NCBI RefSeq assembly: GCF_004339565.1
Contig: NZ_SMFZ01000001.1
Span: 3,286,001 to 3,350,000 of the forward strand
Direction: 5' to 3'
Length of the DNA stretch: 64,000 nucleotides
Source of the DNA: Pseudonocardia endophytica
GTDB lineage: Bacteria > Actinomycetota > Actinomycetes > Mycobacteriales > Pseudonocardiaceae
The position numbers and the translations under genes are program-made. Below the pieces are notes generated by a model, which was not told the origin of the DNA, did no database searches, and was given only the letters and a program-made list of their open reading frames with translations. Shown here piece after piece: positions 25,572-36,810 of the stretch (position 1 is its first letter; the number at the start of each line of letters is the position of its first letter).

Positions 25572-26834
25572 ATGAGCGGATCCACTCCTGCGACGACCGA
25601 CGTGCTCGTCGTCGGGGCGGGCCCTGCCGGGTCCGCCGCCGCGGCGTGGGCGGCACGGCACGGGCTGGACGTGGTGCTCGCCGACGCGGCCGTCTTCCCC
25701 CGTGACAAGACCTGCGGTGACGGGCTCACCCCGCGCGCCATCGCCGAGCTGCAACACCTCGGTCTCGGTGAGTGGGTGCGGTCCCGCGGCACGAACCACG
25801 GCCTGCGCGCACACGGCTTCGGGCAGGTGCTGGAGCTGCGCTGGCCGGGTGGGTCGCTCCCGGCGAACGGCGGGGCCGTGGCCCGTGCCGAGCTGGACGA
25901 CCGAATCCGTCGCACCGCACTGGAGGCGGGCGCCGTGCCGATGGAGTCGGCGAAGGCCGTCGACGTCGTGCGGGTCGGCGACCGCGTCGAGGAGGTGGTG
26001 TTCGACGACGGCCGGTCCGTCCGGTGCAGGCGCCTGGTCGTCGCCGACGGCGCCCGGTCCACGCTCGGGCGGGTGCTCGGTCGCGAGTGGCACAAGGAGA
26101 CCGCCTACGGCGTCGCGGCCCGCGGGTACGTGGGTTCCGCGCACAGCGACGACCCGTGGATCAGCTCGCACCTGGAGCTGCGCGGCGAGGACGACGAGGT
26201 GCTGGCCGGCTACGGCTGGCTGTTCCCGCTGAACGACGGCTCGATCAACATCGGGGTCGGCACGCTGGCCACCGACAAGCGCCCCGCGTCGGTGCGGCTG
26301 CGCAGCCTGATCGAGCTCTACACCGACCAGCGCCGCGACGAGTGGAAGCTCGACGGGCCGGTGCGCGCCGTGAAGTCCGCGCTGCTGCCGATGGGCGGCG
26401 CCGTGTCCGGTGTCGCGGGCGCGAACTGGGCGCTGATCGGCGACGCGGCGGGCTGTGTGAACCCGCTGAACGGCGAGGGCATCGACTACGGCCTGGAGAC
26501 CGGACGGCTGGTGGCCGAGCTGATGGCCGGCGAGCGGGACCTGTCGACGGCGTGGCCCGCGACCCTGCGCGGGCACTACGGCCAGGCGTTCTCGATCGCC
26601 CGCCGTCTGGCCGGGCTGCTGACGATCCCCCGCCTGCTGCCGCTGGCCGGGCCGGTCGGGATGCGTTCCCGGGCGCTGATGACCGTCGCGCTGCGGGTGA
26701 TGGGCAACCTCGTCACCGACGCCGACCGGGACCTGACCGCGCGTGCGTGGCGGGCCGCAGGTCGTCTGTCGCTGCGCCTGGACGAGCGGCCGCCGTTCCC
26801 GGCCGCCGATCTGCGACGGGTGCCGGTCGGCTGA
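25572..26834 (+). CDS. Geranylgeranyl reductase-family flavoprotein (MenJ-like)
   Basis: The 420-residue FAD enzyme has VLVVGAGPAGSAAAAWAA (12-29), the family motif DKTCGDGLTPRA (about 45-56), and ALIGDAAGCVNPLNGEGIDYG for FAD binding. Actinobacterial members reduce isoprenoid double bonds, for example one unit of the menaquinone side chain. The respiratory use of menaquinone here is inferred. It stands alone between a divergent membrane gene and a kinase. Confidence 0.88.
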   Translation: MSGSTPATTDVLVVGAGPAGSAAAAWAARHGLDVVLADAAVFPRDKTCGDGLTPRAIAELQHLGLGEWVRSRGTNHGLRAHGFGQVLELRWPGGSLPANGGAVARAELDDRIRRTALEAGAVPMESAKAVDVVRVGDRVEEVVFDDGRSVRCRRLVVADGARSTLGRVLGREWHKETAYGVAARGYVGSAHSDDPWISSHLELRGEDDEVLAGYGWLFPLNDGSINIGVGTLATDKRPASVRLRSLIELYTDQRRDEWKLDGPVRAVKSALLPMGGAVSGVAGANWALIGDAAGCVNPLNGEGIDYGLETGRLVAELMAGERDLSTAWPATLRGHYGQAFSIARRLAGLLTIPRLLPLAGPVGMRSRALMTVALRVMGNLVTDADRDLTARAWRAAGRLSLRLDERPPFPAADLRRVPVG

Positions 26835-27151
26835 CGCCCGGTCCGCCCGTCGGTCTCGCCGGTCACGGCGTCGGTGCCCCGATCCCCACCGGACACCTCG
26901 GCCCGCGGGGGCGCGGCCTCCTCGCCTCGGAACCCGGCTCGATGCGCGGGATCGGGAGGGCGGACGACGTCGCGACCGTCGTCGACGTGCTCGTTCCACC
27001 CACCCTGCCGGCCACCGTCCCCCGTGCCGGGCACGCGAGCACGGACACGCCGACCGGGTGACGCCCGAGAGGTCCGATCCGGACGCTTCGCCGGTACCGT
27101 CGTCGCGATCCGGCGACGTCGTCGGGCGCCGACCAGGACCCGGGAGGGCCA
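26835..27151. other. Gap without a recognisable gene
   Basis: I see no conserved frame here. The right end must hold the promoter and ribosome site (GGGAGGG at 27141-27147) of the kinase gene. Confidence 0.5.
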
Positions 27152-28753
27152 GTGCCACGTGGTGACGACCCGGACCGCACGCGCCGCGGCGACACGTGGC
27201 AGACGGGCAACCATCGCCGCCCGCCGCAGCGTGGCGACGGCGATCCGGCCACCCGCCGCCACGGACGACCGGACGACCCGGACGCCACCCGCCACGCCGG
27301 TCCCCCGGACCCCGGCGCGACCCGGCGCGTCGGACCCGGTGACCCCGGCGCGACCCGCCGGGTCGGACCCGGCGACCCGGACGCCACCCGCCGCGTCGAC
27401 GATCCCGGCGCACCGACCCGCTGGACCGGCGCGGGCGCCGACCCGGGCGTGACCCGGCGCGTCGATCCCGGCGACGGCCCGACACGCAACCTCGGCGGTC
27501 CGGTACGGGCCCCGCAGCCGTCGGCGACCCGGATGCTGCCGCAGCCGGTGGGCGGGCCGGAGCTGCTCGGCGGGCGGTATCGCCTGGAGGGCCTCATCGG
27601 GCAGGGCGGCATGGCCGACGTGCACCGGGCGACCGACACCCGGCTGAACCGCCCGGTCGCGGTGAAGATCTTCGGACCGGGCAACGACCCGACCGCCGAC
27701 CAGCGCTTCAGCCAGGAGGCGCAGGTGATGGCGAACCTGCACCATCCGGGCCTGGTCGGCGTGCACGACTTCGCCGTCGAGCCGCATCGGGCCTACCTCG
27801 TGATGGAGCTCGTCGACGGGCCGACGCTGCGCCAGGTGATCGAGAGCGAGCAGCTCCCGCCGGACGAGATCCGCCGGATCGGGCTCGACGTCGCGCAGAC
27901 CCTCGACTACGTGCACGGCCAGGGCGTCACGCACCGCGACGTGAAGCCGTCGAACATCCTGCTGGGGGCGGACGGGCGCGCGAAGCTGGCCGACTTCGGT
28001 GTCGCGTCGCTGCTCGGCGCCGACGGGCACACGGCGGCGGGCGAGATCGTCGGCACCCCCGCGTACCTGGCGCCGGAGCAGATTCGCGGCGGGGAGGTGG
28101 GCCCACCCGCCGACGTGTACGCGCTCGGGCTGGTGCTGCTGGAGTGCTGGACCGGACGCCAGGAGTACCAGGGCGAGGGGATCGAGGGTGCCGCGGAGCG
28201 GCTGAACCGCTCCCCCGTCGTGCCACGGGACACCCCCGAGCCGCTGCGCGAGGCGATCACCGAGATGACCCGGACCGATCCGCGCGGGCGCCCGAGCGCC
28301 CGCGACGCGGCGGGCATCCTGTCCGAGTCCGCCCCGCCGCCCACCGCACCGCCGCCGCCCGCCGACGTCGAGCGGGACGAGCCGCGCGACCCGGGCAGCT
28401 CCGGCACCGGACGGTGGATCGCGATCGGCGCGTTCGTGATCGCGCTGCTGGTGCTCGTGATCGGGCTGCTGCTGTGGAACAACCGCGACTCGGACACACC
28501 GGCGGCACCGCAGACGACGACGTCCGAGTCCCGCACCACCACCGAGGCCCCGACCAGCGGGAACCAGGGACCGGGCTTCTCGATCCCGAGCATCCCGACA
28601 CAGCTCCCGTCCGGCATCCCGACGCAGCTGCCCAGCCTGCCGTCGGGCATCCCGACCCAGATCCCGAGCATCCCGACGTCGTTGCCGAACATCCCGGACG
28701 ACGCCAGCGGGTTCTGGAAGGACATCCAGGACTGGTGGAACAACCTGTTCTAG
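27152..28753 (+). CDS. Membrane Ser/Thr protein kinase (PknB-like, no PASTA)
   Basis: The 533-residue protein starts at GTG 27152 after a purine-rich ribosome site. Residues 1-130 are a repeat region with Arg-Arg dyads (units like GATRRVGPGDPD). The kinase domain (about 145-400) has GQGGMADVH, the ATP-binding Lys in VAVKIFG, HRDVKPSNILLG and DFGVASLLG with GTPAYLAPEQ. One membrane helix (WIAIGAFVIALLVLVIGLLLW) follows, then an outside tail of Ser/Ile/Pro/Thr repeats (IPTQLPSGIPTQLPS) with no PASTA domains. It should phosphorylate cytoplasmic targets in response to an envelope signal. Confidence 0.92.
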   Translation: MPRGDDPDRTRRGDTWQTGNHRRPPQRGDGDPATRRHGRPDDPDATRHAGPPDPGATRRVGPGDPGATRRVGPGDPDATRRVDDPGAPTRWTGAGADPGVTRRVDPGDGPTRNLGGPVRAPQPSATRMLPQPVGGPELLGGRYRLEGLIGQGGMADVHRATDTRLNRPVAVKIFGPGNDPTADQRFSQEAQVMANLHHPGLVGVHDFAVEPHRAYLVMELVDGPTLRQVIESEQLPPDEIRRIGLDVAQTLDYVHGQGVTHRDVKPSNILLGADGRAKLADFGVASLLGADGHTAAGEIVGTPAYLAPEQIRGGEVGPPADVYALGLVLLECWTGRQEYQGEGIEGAAERLNRSPVVPRDTPEPLREAITEMTRTDPRGRPSARDAAGILSESAPPPTAPPPPADVERDEPRDPGSSGTGRWIAIGAFVIALLVLVIGLLLWNNRDSDTPAAPQTTTSESRTTTEAPTSGNQGPGFSIPSIPTQLPSGIPTQLPSLPSGIPTQIPSIPTSLPNIPDDASGFWKDIQDWWNNLF

Positions 28754-28763
28754 GGCGCATGTC

Positions 28764-30809
28764 ATGTCCCACCCGGACGAGCGCGTGCGCGGGCTCGTCG
28801 GGGACGATGACGGGGTGAGCAGTACGACGGCCGACGCACCGGCGACCTCCGGGACCGCCCGCGACCATCGCGGGACGGCGCTGGCCGCGGCGACGGTGGT
28901 CGGTGTCGCGGTGTGCGCGGCGGTCGCGACCGTGCTCGTGCTCGCCGACGTCGGCGTGTACGCACGCAGCGGCCTCCCGACCCCGCCGAGCGACGTCCGG
29001 GTGCTCGGCCCGGTCCTGCGTGTCGTCGCCGGCCTGTCCGCCGCGCTGACCGCTGGCTCCCTGCTGTACGCGGCGTTCCTCGCGCCGGCCCGCTCGTCGG
29101 GGACCGTGGGACCCGACGGCTACCGCGCGCTGCGCCGTACCGCCGTGTCGGCGGGCGTCGCCGGCGTGGCCGCGCTGCTGGCCGCCTGGACGACAACCGC
29201 CGACATGACCGGGTCCCCGTTCTCCCGGCCGGGCGTGAACGGCCCGATCGGCTGGCTGGGCGCCGCGGCCACGCTCGAGGAACCGATGGGCTGGCTGCTC
29301 GGCGGGCTGCTGATGCTCGTCGTCGCGGCCGGATGTGCCTGGTTCCTGAGCTGGCGAGCGGCCGGCGTGCTCGGCGTGCTGACGCTCGTCGCGGCCGTCC
29401 TGCCCGCTGCGGTCAGCCCGGCCGCGACCGGCGCCGGGCACGACTGGAGCAGCGACGGCAGCATCCTGCGGACCGTCGGCGGCCTGGTCTGGCTGGGGAC
29501 GGTGGCGGCGCTGACCGCCCAGCGCCTGCACGGCGGCGAGGTCACGACGACGACGCTGCGCCGCGTCCGCGGGCTGCTGCTCGCCTCCGGCGTGGTGTTC
29601 CTGGTCGGTGAGCTGCTGTTCCAGATCGTGGTCGTCGGGCCGGGCTCGCTGACCGGCACGCCGTACGGGCGGCTGCTGCTGGCCGAGATCCCGCTCGTCG
29701 TCCTGCTCGGGATCGGGACGGCCCTGCTGGTACGGCGCGGGTCGACCCGGCCGGGCCTCCCGGTCGCGCTGGTGGCCGGCGGCGCGCTCGTCGCGACGCT
29801 GCTCGTGGCGCAGGGCCACTCGGTGCCGCCGCGATTCTTGGTCCGGGCGGACAGCTCGTACGAGACGCTGATCGGCTGGAACATCGAGCGCCCGTTCGGA
29901 GCGGTTGCCGCGCTCGTCGACTGGCGGTTCAACGTGCTGTTCGGCACCGGCGCGATCCTGGCCGCCGCGCTCTACCTGTACGGCGTCCGCAGGCTCGCCG
30001 CGCGCGGCATCGCGTGGGCACCTGGCCGGACGGCGGCCTGGCTCGCCGGGTGCGCCGTCGTGCTGCTGGCGACGTCGTCGGGCCTCGGCTTCTACGCTCC
30101 GGCGATGTTCAGCGTCCACATGATCAGCCACATGGCGCTGAACATGCTGGGGCCGATCCTGCTGTGCATGGGCGGTCCCGTGACGCTGGCGCTGCGCGTG
30201 CTGCCCGCCGCCGGCCGCAACCAGCCGCCCGGACCGCGCGAATGGCTGCTCGCGGCCGTCCACTCCGGACCGGCGAAGGTGCTGACGAACCCGGGTGTCG
30301 CCGCGGTGCTGTTCGTCGGATCGTTCTACGTCCTGTACTTCACGCCGCTGTTCGGCGAGGCGCTGCGCTTCCACTGGGCGCACCAGCTGATGTACCTGCA
30401 CTTCCTCGCCGTCGGGTACCTGTTCTTCTGGCCGCTGATCGGCGTCGACACGGCCCCGAACCGGCTCCCCCACCTCGGCCGGCTGGCCGTGCTGCTCGCG
30501 ACGATGCCGTTCCACGCGTTCTTCGGGATCGCCGTGATGAGCTCGGACACCGTCATCGGCCAGAACTTCTACCGCGACGTCGGGCTGCCGTGGGTCTCCA
30601 GCCTGCTCGCCGACCAGTCGGTCGGCGGCGGAATCGCCTGGGCCACCGGTGAGCTGCCCATGCTGCTGGTGGTGATCGCGCTGATCGTGCAGTGGTCGCG
30701 CGAGGACACCCGGGCCGCGGTGCGCTCCGACCGCCAGGCCGATCGCGACGGCGACGCCGACCTGAAGGCCTACAACGAGATGCTGGCCCAGCTGCGCTCC
30801 GGGCGCTGA
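28764..30809 (+). CDS. CopD-CtaG fusion, cytochrome c oxidase assembly/copper protein
   Basis: The protein has up to 681 residues from ATG 28764; GTG 28815 is an alternative start that removes 17 poorly conserved residues. It has about fifteen hydrophobic helices. The first half matches the CopD-type copper-resistance membrane domain and the second half (MFSVHMISHMALNMLGPILL, HWAHQLMYLHFLAVGYLFFWPL) the caa3-type CtaG domain with membrane histidines. Such actinobacterial fusions help deliver copper to the CuA/CuB sites of the oxidase. It converges with the DUF3052 gene with no gap. Confidence 0.88.
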   Translation: MSHPDERVRGLVGDDDGVSSTTADAPATSGTARDHRGTALAAATVVGVAVCAAVATVLVLADVGVYARSGLPTPPSDVRVLGPVLRVVAGLSAALTAGSLLYAAFLAPARSSGTVGPDGYRALRRTAVSAGVAGVAALLAAWTTTADMTGSPFSRPGVNGPIGWLGAAATLEEPMGWLLGGLLMLVVAAGCAWFLSWRAAGVLGVLTLVAAVLPAAVSPAATGAGHDWSSDGSILRTVGGLVWLGTVAALTAQRLHGGEVTTTTLRRVRGLLLASGVVFLVGELLFQIVVVGPGSLTGTPYGRLLLAEIPLVVLLGIGTALLVRRGSTRPGLPVALVAGGALVATLLVAQGHSVPPRFLVRADSSYETLIGWNIERPFGAVAALVDWRFNVLFGTGAILAAALYLYGVRRLAARGIAWAPGRTAAWLAGCAVVLLATSSGLGFYAPAMFSVHMISHMALNMLGPILLCMGGPVTLALRVLPAAGRNQPPGPREWLLAAVHSGPAKVLTNPGVAAVLFVGSFYVLYFTPLFGEALRFHWAHQLMYLHFLAVGYLFFWPLIGVDTAPNRLPHLGRLAVLLATMPFHAFFGIAVMSSDTVIGQNFYRDVGLPWVSSLLADQSVGGGIAWATGELPMLLVVIALIVQWSREDTRAAVRSDRQADRDGDADLKAYNEMLAQLRSGR

Positions 30810-31211
30810 CTACCGGTTCTCCTTGCGCCACACCAGCTTGAGGCCGGACCAGTCGGTGTCGACGGCGGCGACCTTGACGTCGACGAGGCCCCGGACGAGT
30901 GCGGCCTCGCGGATCGCGTTCTCGTCGACCTCGCTGCGGTGGCCCGCCGCCTTCCGTGGCCAGAGCACCCAGACCATGCCGGCCGGGGCGATCCGCCTGC
31001 CCCAGCCGCCGATGCCGCCGTCGAGCGTGGCGAGGTCCCGGACGAACGCGAGAATCACGTCGGCCGCGTCGTCCCCGTCCACGTTCTCGACGGCGGGCGG
31101 TGCCTCGAGCGGCCATCCTTCCGGCGCTCCGACGACGGCCAGCCGCGTGCCGTCCTTCAGCCCGAGCTTGCGGGACTGCGGAGTCGCGGAGTATCCGGCC
31201 ACGCGGGGCAT
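30810..31211 (-). CDS. DUF3052 family protein
   Basis: The 133-residue cytoplasmic protein matches DUF3052 (AGYSATPQSRKLGLKDG, GGWGRRIAPAGMVWVLWPRKA, and a C-terminus ending GLKLVWRKENR). The family is actinobacterial and uncharacterised. ATG 31211 is chosen because conservation begins there; the frame extends further upstream without support. Confidence 0.85.
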   Translation of the reverse strand: MPRVAGYSATPQSRKLGLKDGTRLAVVGAPEGWPLEAPPAVENVDGDDAADVILAFVRDLATLDGGIGGWGRRIAPAGMVWVLWPRKAAGHRSEVDENAIREAALVRGLVDVKVAAVDTDWSGLKLVWRKENR

Positions 31212-31356
31212 TCTGGCCCCAGCCGGACGTACCGGTCGAGACCATCGCCGAGCAGGGCCATGATCAGCGGTCCGGGAGCAGAGCGGCCGCCACGCGCACG
31301 ATCCGCTCCGCAATCAGCGATCATGCCGGCCCGGCCCACTCCGAACTCGATTGCAC

Positions 31357-31394
31357 GGTGATCCGGAGAACACGTGGTGATCCGGAGAACGCAC
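31357..31394. repeat. Tandem 19-bp repeat
   Basis: GGTGATCCGGAGAAC occurs at 31357 and again at 31376, each followed by a CAC/CGT-like end. Two copies are visible. Confidence 0.6.
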
Positions 31395-31524
31395 GCACCC
31401 GGACGCGTGCAAACACCGGAACCGCGCGCGAACACCGGACAGGTGGCCGGGGCGGCACCGGTGATCGGGACCGACCCGTACGGGCGACCCACTCGGAGGC
31501 CCCGGCCGCGCCGTGGCTCGACGA

Positions 31525-31634
31525 CCGGAACGTACCGCTCGATCCCCCGGCCGAATCGAGAGGAACGTTCCGGCGATTCGATCAACGACAACGTGCCACC
31601 CGATCCGGAACGTCGATCGAGTGGCACGTTCCGG
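31525..31634. repeat. Cluster of four 20-bp degenerate intergenic units
   Basis: Four units fit the consensus CCGGAACGTGMCRCTCGATC: 31525-31546 (+), 31552-31573 (-), 31589-31606 (+) and 31615-31634 (-). Units alternate in orientation, so neighbouring ones form imperfect inverted repeats, for example GTGCCAC/GTGGCAC. They lie upstream of the VOC gene. Confidence 0.55.
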
Positions 31635-31702
31635 CGGACACCGCCCTGTCCCGGCGAACGCTCCTGCGGCATCCTGTGCCACCCGTCGAACCAGGAGCGC
31701 TC

Positions 31703-32050
31703 ATGATCAACGGAATGCACGCGATCCTCTACAGCCCGGACGCCGATGCCGACCGCGCGTTGCTCGCCGACATCCTGCGCAGCAACACCGTCGACGCGGG
31801 CGGAGGATGGCTGATCTTCGCGCTGCCCCCGGCCGAGATCGCCGTGCACCCGACGGACGGTGCGCTGGCCCAGGAGCTGTACCTCATGTGCGACGACATC
31901 GAGGGCACCGTCGCGACCCTGGCCGAGCGCGGCGTGACGTTCGAGGGCGGCATCAGCGACCAGGGCTGGGGTCTGCTGACGACGATCCGCCTACCGGGTG
32001 GCGGGACGCTGGGCCTCTACGAACCGCGCCATCCCGTCGCCGCGGGGTGA
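31703..32050 (+). CDS. VOC/glyoxalase-family protein
   Basis: The 115-residue single-domain protein has the beta-alpha-beta-beta-beta pattern of the vicinal oxygen chelate superfamily (MNGMHAILYSPDADADRALL-like start, then LYLMCDDIEGTVATLAERG and LPGGGTLGLYEPRHP). Members act as glyoxalases, dioxygenases or drug-binding proteins. ATG 31703 follows AGGAGC. It is flanked on both sides by the same family of 20-bp repeat units, which is unusual. The specific function is unknown. Confidence 0.8.
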   Translation: MINGMHAILYSPDADADRALLADILRSNTVDAGGGWLIFALPPAEIAVHPTDGALAQELYLMCDDIEGTVATLAERGVTFEGGISDQGWGLLTTIRLPGGGTLGLYEPRHPVAAG

Positions 32051-32065
32051 CCGGCGCGGTAGCCC

Positions 32066-32179
32066 GATCCGTTGTCACGTTCCGGCGGTCGCGACAGCCA
32101 GAACATGACGCTCGATCGCGGCGCGGAGTCGGTGGGCACGCCGCGGTGGCCGGCGGCGCAACAACGTGACGCTCGACCC
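32066..32179. repeat. Cluster of three 20-bp degenerate intergenic units
   Basis: Further units of the same consensus lie behind the VOC gene: 32066-32085 (-), 32099-32118 (+) and 32159-32179 (+), e.g. AACGTGACGCTCGACCC. Confidence 0.5.
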
Positions 32180-32247
32180 GTCGAACGAGCTCGTCGACCT
32201 CGGCGACCCGGGGTGCCGCTGATCGGGCTGGCGGCGGGTCGCCGGGC

Positions 32248-34533
<2,286 letters not shown>

Positions 34534-34639
34534 ACCCCGATGGTTCCGCACCACACCGACAGTTTCACGCCCGGCCCCGGTGACCTGCGGAACACCGACC
34601 GCCGGGAACCCGAACGGCGTCCCGTGCGACCGTTGCATC

Positions 34640-35146
34640 GTGAACACCTGCGTCGGGACCGAGTCGCGGGCCGCGGTCGCCGTGCCGTGGCTCGTGCTCG
34701 GCGGCCGCCTCGTGCTCGGCGGCACGTGGATCGTGGCCGGTGCGCTGAAGGTGACCGACCTGGACGCGTCCGTGCGCGCCGTGCGCGCCTACCGGATCCT
34801 GCCGGAGATCGCGGCACAGCTGCTCGGGGCCGGGCTGCCGTTCATCGAGATCGTGCTCGGCGTGCTGCTGGTGGTCGGCCTCGGCGTCCGCGTCGCCGGC
34901 ATCGCGTCCGTGCTGCTCATGGGCGCGTTCGTGATCGGCATCGCGTCGGCGTGGACGCGCGGTCTGCAGATCGACTGCGGCTGCTTCGGCTCCGGCGGCG
35001 CACTGGCGGCAGGTGTGTCCCCGACCTACGGGACCGAGCTCGCGCGCGACGTCGGGCTGACCGTCGTCGCGGTACTGGTGGCCGGGTGGCCGAGCGGGCG
35101 CCTCGCGCTCGACGACCGGCTCGGCGCAGTGGAGGAGAAGGACTGA
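34640..35146 (+). CDS. MauE/DoxX-like membrane protein
   Basis: The 168-residue protein has four membrane helices (LVLGGTWIVAGALKVTD, LGAGLPFIEIVLGVLLVVGLG, ASVLLMGAFVIGIASAW and LTVVAVLVAGW). A CGCF motif (IDCGCFGSGG) sits near residue 113, as in the MauE family that supplies reducing power for disulfide chemistry. GTG 34640 is the probable start; the frame is open further upstream. It overlaps the DsbA-like gene by one base. Confidence 0.8.
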   Translation: MNTCVGTESRAAVAVPWLVLGGRLVLGGTWIVAGALKVTDLDASVRAVRAYRILPEIAAQLLGAGLPFIEIVLGVLLVVGLGVRVAGIASVLLMGAFVIGIASAWTRGLQIDCGCFGSGGALAAGVSPTYGTELARDVGLTVVAVLVAGWPSGRLALDDRLGAVEEKD

Positions 35147-35820
35147 TGGCAGGCGGATCGAAGAAGAACCCGGTCACCGCACGCTCCGGCCCGTCGCGGG
35201 GGACGGTGATCGGGATCGTCGCCGTGGTGCTGTTCGCCGCGATCGTCGGCGTCGGCGTGTACTGGGCCCAGCGCCCGGCCGACGTCGTCACCCCGGCGAA
35301 CTCGACCGCCACCGGCACCACCGTCGGCAACCCGTCCGCGTCGAAGAAGATCGACGTCTACCAGGACTTCCAGTGCCCGGTCTGCAAGCAGTTCGAGCAG
35401 CAGAGCGGCGCGACGATCGACCAGATCGTCGCCTCCGGGCAGGCCGAGGTGGTCTACCACCCGGTCGCGATCCTGGACCGGTACTCGCCGGACCGGTACT
35501 CGAGCCGCGCCTCCGCGGCGTCCGGCTGCGCCGCCGACGCCGGCGTCTTCGCGCAGTACCTGAAGCTGCTCTACGAGAACCAGCCCGGGGAGAACCAGCC
35601 GGGCCTCACCGACGCCACGCTCATCCAGCTCGGCGAGCAGGCCGGTGGCGGGCCAGGCTTCGCCCAGTGCGTGCAGAGCGGGAAGTACGCGCCGTGGACG
35701 GCCGAGGTGACCGACCAGGCGTCGAAGGACGGGATCCAGGGCACACCGACCGTGAAGGTCGACGGTCAGGAGATCCAGGACCCGACGCCGGACGCGATCA
35801 GGGCGGCCGTCGCCGGGTAG
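35146..35820 (+). CDS. Membrane-anchored DsbA-like thioredoxin-fold protein
   Basis: The 224-residue protein has an N-terminal membrane helix (TVIGIVAVVLFAAIVGVGVYW), then a thioredoxin fold with the redox site C77-PV-C80 in DFQCPVCKQF and a cis-Pro region GTPTVKVDG. It should oxidise or isomerise disulfides of exported proteins, recharged by the MauE-like protein it is coupled to. Confidence 0.9.
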   Translation: MAGGSKKNPVTARSGPSRGTVIGIVAVVLFAAIVGVGVYWAQRPADVVTPANSTATGTTVGNPSASKKIDVYQDFQCPVCKQFEQQSGATIDQIVASGQAEVVYHPVAILDRYSPDRYSSRASAASGCAADAGVFAQYLKLLYENQPGENQPGLTDATLIQLGEQAGGGPGFAQCVQSGKYAPWTAEVTDQASKDGIQGTPTVKVDGQEIQDPTPDAIRAAVAG

Positions 35821-35828
35821 GTCGGATG

Positions 35829-36770
35829 TCAGGCGCCGACCGGCTCCGCCGTGGTGGCCGTCCGCAGCTCGGCGCGCCGGATCAGCACGATTCCGGCGAG
35901 GATCAACAACCCGCCGAACAGCTGCGCGAGCGTGGGGATCTGGTCCACCAGCAACCACGCGGCGAGGACGCCGAACAGCACCTCGGACAGCCCCACGAAC
36001 GACGCCACGCGCGTCTCGAGCCGGCGGATGCCGATCACCCCGGTCAGGTACGCGACGACCGTCGCGATCACGACCATCTGCGCCGCCACCAGTAGCCAGT
36101 GCATCGACACACCGCCGAGGACCGCCGTCCGCGCCCCGACGTGCAGGGGCGTCAGACCGAGCAGACCGGTGGCCGTCAGCAGTACCGCGGCGACGATCGT
36201 CCCGCCGGAGATCAGGAGCATCGGCGGGACACCGCCGTCGCCGTCGCTCCCGGCCGGGAGGCTGAAGTAGACACACACGCACACCGCAGCCGCGAGCCCC
36301 CACAGCACGCCGACGAGGTCGACCCGGCCGGCACCGAACACGTCGACGACGAACATCAGCCCGACGATCGCCACGGCGCAGCCGAGCACCGTCACCGTCC
36401 GAGGTGGACGGCGCGTGCGGAACCAGGTCCAGCCCACCAGCAGCACCGGCGCGAGGAACTCCAGCAGCAGGGCCACCCCGACGTCCAGGTGCTGCAGCGC
36501 GTAGAAGAAGCACAGCTGCGCCCCGGCGACCGCGAACACGCCGTAGGTCGCGATCGTCCGGAGCGACGCACCCGTCGGACGGTGACGCAGACCGAGTACG
36601 ACGGCCACCGGCAACAGGATCAGGGCCGCGCCGCCGATGCGGACGAGCGTCGTCGCGCCCGTCGACCACCCCGCCGTCATGAGCGAGTCACCCAGCGGGC
36701 CGGAGAAGCCGAACGCCGCCGCGGAGACCAGCGCCCACGGGAGCCCGCGTGTCAGTACCGTCGTGTTCAT
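35829..36770 (-). CDS. EamA/DMT-family exporter
   Basis: The 313-residue protein has ten hydrophobic helices in two EamA repeats (PWALVSAAAFGFSGPLGDSL; VGVLWGLAAAVCVCVYF). Such transporters export amino acids or metabolites. ATG 36770 is the start. It is divergent from the CGNR regulator gene with a 40-bp gap, so that regulator may control it. Confidence 0.88.
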   Translation of the reverse strand: MNTTVLTRGLPWALVSAAAFGFSGPLGDSLMTAGWSTGATTLVRIGGAALILLPVAVVLGLRHRPTGASLRTIATYGVFAVAGAQLCFFYALQHLDVGVALLLEFLAPVLLVGWTWFRTRRPPRTVTVLGCAVAIVGLMFVVDVFGAGRVDLVGVLWGLAAAVCVCVYFSLPAGSDGDGGVPPMLLISGGTIVAAVLLTATGLLGLTPLHVGARTAVLGGVSMHWLLVAAQMVVIATVVAYLTGVIGIRRLETRVASFVGLSEVLFGVLAAWLLVDQIPTLAQLFGGLLILAGIVLIRRAELRTATTAEPVGA

Positions 36771-36777
36771 ACACTCG

Positions 36778-36801
36778 TGACAGTAGGAACGCAGGTTGTC
36801 A
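36778..36801. promoter_or_regulatory. Inverted repeat in the EamA/CGNR divergent gap
   Basis: TGACA (36778-36782) and TGTCA (36797-36801) are inverted with 14 bases between, inside the 40-bp gap. It is a candidate operator for the CGNR protein; only position supports this. Confidence 0.3.
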
Positions 36802-36810
36802 GGAGTCAAC

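Larger units (their letters stand above)
31212..31702. other. Repeat-bearing intergenic region
   Basis: There is no recognisable gene. It contains a tandem 19-bp repeat and four degenerate 20-bp units described separately, plus the promoter of the downstream VOC gene (AGGAGC ribosome site at 31694-31699). Confidence 0.6.
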
